Source: Micromonospora sp. NBC_01796 (GTDB lineage: Bacteria; Actinomycetota; Actinomycetes; Mycobacteriales; Micromonosporaceae). From it: a stretch of 64,000 nucleotides of DNA. The stretch lies in NCBI RefSeq assembly GCF_035917455.1, contig NZ_CP109078.1, forward strand, positions 8,168,001 through 8,232,000. Reading direction: 5' to 3'. The notes beneath the pieces are model-generated. The model did no database searches. It was not told the origin of the DNA and saw nothing but the letters and a program-made list of their open reading frames with translations. Position numbers and translations under genes: made by a program. Shown here one piece after another: positions 60,692 to 64,000 of this stretch. Within the stretch, counting starts at the first letter, position 1; every line of letters begins with the position of its first letter.

Positions 60692-61048
60692 GTGTCTCTA
60701 TGGATCGCCGCAACTTGGGGACTTGTCGGCAGCGCCGTCTCCGAAGCGCTGAACCTCTACGCCATGATGCGCCCGACCACCGAATCGAAGGGGCGCTGGC
60801 AGTGGCCGTGGCGGGACAAACGGGACCGTCCGATCGTGATGTTCGCGGTTGCGCTGCGAGCAGTCGCCGGCACCGGGCTGGCGGCAGCCGCCTCCGCCGG
60901 TGGACTGGCCACGACGGCCTTCGCGACGTTCACCTTCGGCGTGGCCGCACCCCTGGTCATCGCCAAGATGTTCGACCAGATCCGGGTGCTCGACCGACCG
61001 ACGACAAGGGACAGTCAACCGGGAGGAAGCGACGATGACGCCGCCTGA
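60692..61048 (+). CDS. Small membrane protein
   Basis: 118 residues, GTG start. A hydrophobic N-terminal segment (WIAATWGLVGSAVSEALNLYAMM), a basic loop (GRWQWPWRDKRDRP), two TM helices (IVMFAVALRAVAGTGLAAAASAGGLATTAFATFTFGVAAPLVIA) and a charged cytoplasmic tail. The end overlaps the next gene by 14 bp. No family recognised; the coupling suggests a membrane anchor for the YbjN/TPR-like protein. Confidence 0.65.
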   Translation: MSLWIAATWGLVGSAVSEALNLYAMMRPTTESKGRWQWPWRDKRDRPIVMFAVALRAVAGTGLAAAASAGGLATTAFATFTFGVAAPLVIAKMFDQIRVLDRPTTRDSQPGGSDDDAA

Positions 61049-62051
61049 CGGTTTCTTCCGCCGGCTGGCCTGGGCGCTGGCGGCCCAGCCGTCCACCACC
61101 ACCGCCTCCGTGCCGCTACCGACCCGGACCAGACTGGCCGCGGCGCTCGCGGCCAGACCCATCACCCAGGCACGCGGGCTGGTCGACCTGTCCGCCTGGC
61201 CCGGGGACAAGATCACCGACCAGGTCAGATGGGTGGTGGCGCAACTGCTCGGCACCACCGCCGACCAGTTGCGCGTCGACTCCGACGGAGACATCGGCAT
61301 CCGCGCCGGGTCAGCGATCATTTTCGTACGGGCACAGGAGGATCCACCACTGGTGGACGTCTTCTCGCCACTGCTCACCGGGGTCCAGCCGACGGAGTCC
61401 CTCTACCGTCGACTCTCCGACCTGACCAACGGCATGGTGATCGGCCGGATCTACTGCACCGGGGACACGATCTGGGCCTCGGTCCCGGTCTTCGGGGAGG
61501 ACTTCCAACCCACCCACCTGCTGCTGGCGATCCAGGCGATGATCAGGTTGGCGGACGATCTCGACGATCACCTGCACCAGGAGTTCGGCGGCAGTCGGTT
61601 CTTCGGGGCGGAGGCGTCCGGTCTGACACCCGTACCGGATCCGACCGGGTACCTGCGCGACCTGGCCGACTCCGGTGAGTCCCGCGCGGGCAGGGTGCTG
61701 GCGGACCTGCTGGCCGATCGGGGACGCGTCGAGGAGTTGCGGATCCGAGCGGAGAGCGGCAACGGGCACGCCGCGACCCGGCTCGCGGCTCTCCTCCTCG
61801 ACCAGGGCCACACCGACGAGGCCGAGCACTTCTGGCGACTCGCGGTCGGGCAGGGCGAGCCGAACGCCCGCCCCGAACTGGCCGATCTCCTGGTCGCGGA
61901 CGGACGCGTCGAGGAGGCGATCAACCTGTTGCGCGGCGGGCCGGAGGACGACTGGCGCTCGGTCGGTCTGCTGCTCGCCCTGCTCGCCAAGCAGGGCCGC
62001 ACCGACGAGGCCCTCGACCTGCTCCGGTCCCACACCCCCGAGTCGCCCTGA
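61035..62051 (+). CDS. YbjN/TY-Chap-like and TPR-repeat protein
   Basis: 338 residues. Residues about 55-200 (VRWVVAQLLGTTADQLRVDSDGDIGIRAGSAIIFVRAQED...YRRLSDLTNGMVIGRIYCTGDTIWASVPVFGEDFQPTHLLLAIQAMIRLADDLDDHLHQEFGG) resemble a YbjN/type III chaperone-like fold. The remainder is a series of short helical repeats (AATRLAALLLDQGHTDEAEHFWRLAV, RPELADLLVADGRVEEAINLL). Soluble. GGGAGGAAG ribosome site. Likely a protein-binding adaptor at the membrane with its upstream partner. Confidence 0.7.
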   Translation: MTPPDGFFRRLAWALAAQPSTTTASVPLPTRTRLAAALAARPITQARGLVDLSAWPGDKITDQVRWVVAQLLGTTADQLRVDSDGDIGIRAGSAIIFVRAQEDPPLVDVFSPLLTGVQPTESLYRRLSDLTNGMVIGRIYCTGDTIWASVPVFGEDFQPTHLLLAIQAMIRLADDLDDHLHQEFGGSRFFGAEASGLTPVPDPTGYLRDLADSGESRAGRVLADLLADRGRVEELRIRAESGNGHAATRLAALLLDQGHTDEAEHFWRLAVGQGEPNARPELADLLVADGRVEEAINLLRGGPEDDWRSVGLLLALLAKQGRTDEALDLLRSHTPESP

Positions 62052-62063
62052 CCGTCCGCCCGG

Positions 62064-62576
62064 CTACTCCGCCGGGTTCCGGGCGGCGCGTACGGCGTCG
62101 CGGTGGTCGCGCATCGAGTCCACCATCATCCGCATGAACCGGTGCACGACCTCAAGCTCGTCGTCGGTGAACCGCTCCATCACCACGTCCGTACGCGCAC
62201 CGAGCGGACGGAAGAACTCCACCGCGACCCGGGCGCCCTCGTCGGCGTACCGGAGGAAGACCTTGCGCCGGTCGGCGGTGTCCCGGTCCCGGCGGATGTG
62301 GCCGGTCCGCTCCAACCGGTCCACAAGTGCGGTGACCGAGCCGGAGGAGAGATTGAGCTGCTCCCCCAGCCGGCCCGGCGTGATCGGCTCACCCCGGCGC
62401 TCGGCGTGCATCACCGCGATCAGTGCCTGCAGGTCGGTCACGCCCAGGCCGTGCAGCGCGGCGAACGCGTGGCCGATGTGCTGGGCGTCGACCGTGTAGT
62501 TGCGCAGGTCGGAGACGATCTCGCCGGAGAGGACCGCCCGTCGGGTCTCCCTCGGTCGATACATGCCGTCCACCAC
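62064..62576 (-). CDS. MarR family transcriptional regulator
   Basis: 170 residues. LGVTDLQALIAVMHAERRGEPITPGRLGEQLNLSSGSVTALVDRLERTGHIRRDRDTADRRKVFLRYADEG is a complete MarR HTH and wing. GTG or later starts possible at the N-terminus (MVDGMYRPRE). Divergent from an MMPL transporter; an extended palindrome over the transporter promoter is its probable operator. Confidence 0.9.
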   Translation of the reverse strand: MVDGMYRPRETRRAVLSGEIVSDLRNYTVDAQHIGHAFAALHGLGVTDLQALIAVMHAERRGEPITPGRLGEQLNLSSGSVTALVDRLERTGHIRRDRDTADRRKVFLRYADEGARVAVEFFRPLGARTDVVMERFTDDELEVVHRFMRMMVDSMRDHRDAVRAARNPAE

Positions 62577-62599
62577 TGTGCCGATTCCCTCCGCCCAGC

Positions 62600-62650
62600 T
62601 TGCACCTTATCTCACCCGTCGATAATCTCGGCCATCGAGATACTCGACGG
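62600..62650 (+). promoter_or_regulatory. MMPL promoter with 35-bp imperfect palindrome (MarR operator)
   Basis: -35 TTGCAC (62600-62605), 17-bp spacer, -10 TAATCT (62623-62628). The palindrome runs 62616-62650: outer arms CCGTCGA/TCGACGG and inner arms ATCTCG/CGAGAT around GCCAT, with only two unmatched pairs between arms. It covers the -10 and start region, fitting repression by the adjacent MarR. Confidence 0.75.
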
Positions 62651-62663
62651 TCGGGAGTTACGC

Positions 62664-64000
62664 ATGGGTTCGTTCGGGTCCAGGATCGCGCACGTCGTCA
62701 GCGGACGGTGGAGCGCCTGGCTGGTGCTGCTGATCGCGGCGGTGCTTTCCGCCGGTGTCATCGCCCTCGGCGGCGAACCCCACACCGACAACAACCCCAC
62801 CTCGGCCCTGCCCGACTCCGCCGAGTCGGTACGGGTCGCCACCCTCCAGCGCCAACTGCCGAGCGGACAACTCAACCCGGCCCTGGTCGTCTACTCCCGC
62901 GACGGTCAGCCCCTGCGCCCCGAGGACGAACGCGCCATCGCCGACGACGCCCGCGCGTACGCCACCGAGGCGGTAGGTGGGCAGGTCTCCCCGCCGGTCC
63001 TCTCCCCCGACCGGCAGGCCGCCCTACTGGCCGTACCGCTCCCGGCCGACCTGCCCAACGACGAACTCGCCGGCATCGTCGACCGGCTGCGCGCGACCGC
63101 CCGCGACGGCCTGCCCGACGGGACGATCGCCCAGGTCACCGGAGGCGCCGGATTCACCACCGACGTCTCCTCCGCCTTCGACGGCGCGAACGTCACCCTG
63201 CTGCTGGTCACCGTCGCGGTGGTCGCGGCCCTGCTGATCGTCACCTACCGCAGCCCCTGGCTCTGGCTCGTGCCACTGGCCGTGGTCGGTGCCGCCGACG
63301 TGGTCGCCAACGCGGTCATCGCGATGGTCAGCCGGGCCGCCGCGCTGGACATCGACGGCTCCACCACCGGCATCGTCGACGTGCTCGTCTTCGGCGCCGG
63401 CACCAACTACGCACTCCTGCTGATCGCCCGCTACCGCGAGGAACTGCGCGGCAGCGCCGACCGGCACCTGGCCATGCGCCGCGCGCTCTCCTCGGCCGGA
63501 CCGGCTATCGCGGCCAGCGCCACCACGGTCTGCCTGAGCCTGCTCACCTTGCTCACCGCGATCCTCGGCAACGACCGGACCATCGGTGTCACCGGCGCGC
63601 TGGGCATCGCGGTCGCCGCGCTGTTCGGGCTGATCGTGCTCCCCGCCGCGCTGTCGGTCTGCGGGCGTGGCCTGTTCTGGCCGTTCGTTCCCCGCGAAGG
63701 CCAGGCCGACCCGACCCGTACCGGCGTCTGGGCCCGGATTGGCGGCCTGGTCGCCCGACGCCCACGGACGGTGCTCGCCGGGACCCTGGTGGTACTCGCG
63801 GTGCTGGCCGCCGGGCTCGCGGACGCCCGGCTCGGGCTGAGCAAGACCGAGCAGTTCCGGGTACAGGCCGAGTCGATCGACGGCCTGGCGACGCTGAGCC
63901 GTCACTTCCCGGCCGGTTCCGCCGACCCGACCGTGATCGTCACCCGGTCGGCCGGCGAACGGGCGGTGCTGGAGACCACCGAGGCGACACCGGGGGTCTC
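62664..64000 (+). CDS. MMPL family membrane transporter, 3' end outside the window
   Basis: At least 445 residues, open to the window end. An N-terminal TM helix (WLVLLIAAVLSAGVIALGG) is followed by an external porter domain (residues about 35-170) and a TM cluster from about 173 on: VTLLLVTVAVVAALLIVTYRSPWLWLVPLAVVG, DVLVFGAGTNYALLLIARYREELR (the G-A-G-T-x-Y proton-relay motif; here Asn replaces the usual Asp) and LCL...LTLLTAILG. RND-type export of lipids or drugs. ATG 62664 with GGGAG. Regulated by the divergent MarR. Confidence 0.88.
   Translation, partial: MGSFGSRIAHVVSGRWSAWLVLLIAAVLSAGVIALGGEPHTDNNPTSALPDSAESVRVATLQRQLPSGQLNPALVVYSRDGQPLRPEDERAIADDARAYATEAVGGQVSPPVLSPDRQAALLAVPLPADLPNDELAGIVDRLRATARDGLPDGTIAQVTGGAGFTTDVSSAFDGANVTLLLVTVAVVAALLIVTYRSPWLWLVPLAVVGAADVVANAVIAMVSRAAALDIDGSTTGIVDVLVFGAGTNYALLLIARYREELRGSADRHLAMRRALSSAGPAIAASATTVCLSLLTLLTAILGNDRTIGVTGALGIAVAALFGLIVLPAALSVCGRGLFWPFVPREGQADPTRTGVWARIGGLVARRPRTVLAGTLVVLAVLAAGLADARLGLSKTEQFRVQAESIDGLATLSRHFPAGSADPTVIVTRSAGERAVLETTEATPGV

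Overview
The window is high-GC DNA from a filamentous actinobacterium. Frequent GTG starts, ATGA/GTGA stop-start overlaps, divergent regulator pairs, SARP regulators, and a prenyltransferase resembling decaprenyl-phosphate phosphoribosyltransferase all fit the Micromonosporaceae or a close relative. This is inferred from gene content. No rRNA or tRNA gene is present to confirm it, and no CRISPR array or replication origin was seen.

Region 1 (1-19.7 kb) is an accessory patchwork of short genes, mostly transcribed alone. It holds a metallo-beta-lactamase-fold enzyme cut by the window edge, an amidohydrolase, an orphan Imm7 immunity protein and a methyltransferase. A fused tautomerase, an epoxide hydrolase and an MFS exporter sit beside their own regulators (MarR, WYL, MarR), two of them with clear operator palindromes. 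VOC, GNAT, EthD, SnoaL, DUF1963 and DUF2716 proteins fill the rest. The region is decaying: one IS5-family element, a GNAT gene with an internal deletion, two frameshifted genes, and a dispersed intergenic repeat family.

Region 2 (19.7-27.7 kb) has a Tat-exported amidase with a coupled small protein, an ABM monooxygenase, an SRPBCC gene broken by an in-frame amber codon, and a sugar-acid dehydratase / IclR / dehydrogenase set around a perfect 15-bp palindrome. Region 3 (27.7-37.5 kb) is an L-arabinose unit, araB-araD-araA-chvE-gguA-gguB, read leftward with a LacI-type regulator upstream. The same 14-bp palindrome lies over the araB promoter and upstream of the regulator. Region 4 (38.3-46.7 kb) contains a Calx-beta secreted protein, a large AfsR-like SARP, a MocR regulator that has lost its PLP lysine, a hotdog thioesterase/HxlR pair with a shared operator, and a 14-TM exporter.

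Region 5 (46.7-60.4 kb) is the most interesting part: a probably undescribed cell-surface glycoconjugate cluster. It encodes a GT87 mannosyltransferase-like protein, a membrane-anchored EEP phosphatase/nuclease, four membrane GT2 glycosyltransferases, a UPF0104/LPG-synthase-like flippase, a methyltransferase, a NodB deacetylase, a class III aminotransferase, an NAD-dependent epimerase, a UbiA/DPPR-synthase-like prenyltransferase, and a small SARP. Three promoters in the cluster carry direct repeats (TCAAGG/TCCAGG) at exact 11-bp spacing, with a TA(C/G)(C/G)GT -10 element exactly 26 bp from the start of the last strong repeat. This is the architecture expected for SARP targets. Two of the three appear to drive leaderless mRNAs.

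Region 6 (60.7-64 kb) has a small membrane protein coupled to a YbjN/TPR-like protein, and a MarR regulator divergent from an MMPL transporter that runs off the window, with a 35-bp imperfect palindrome between them.
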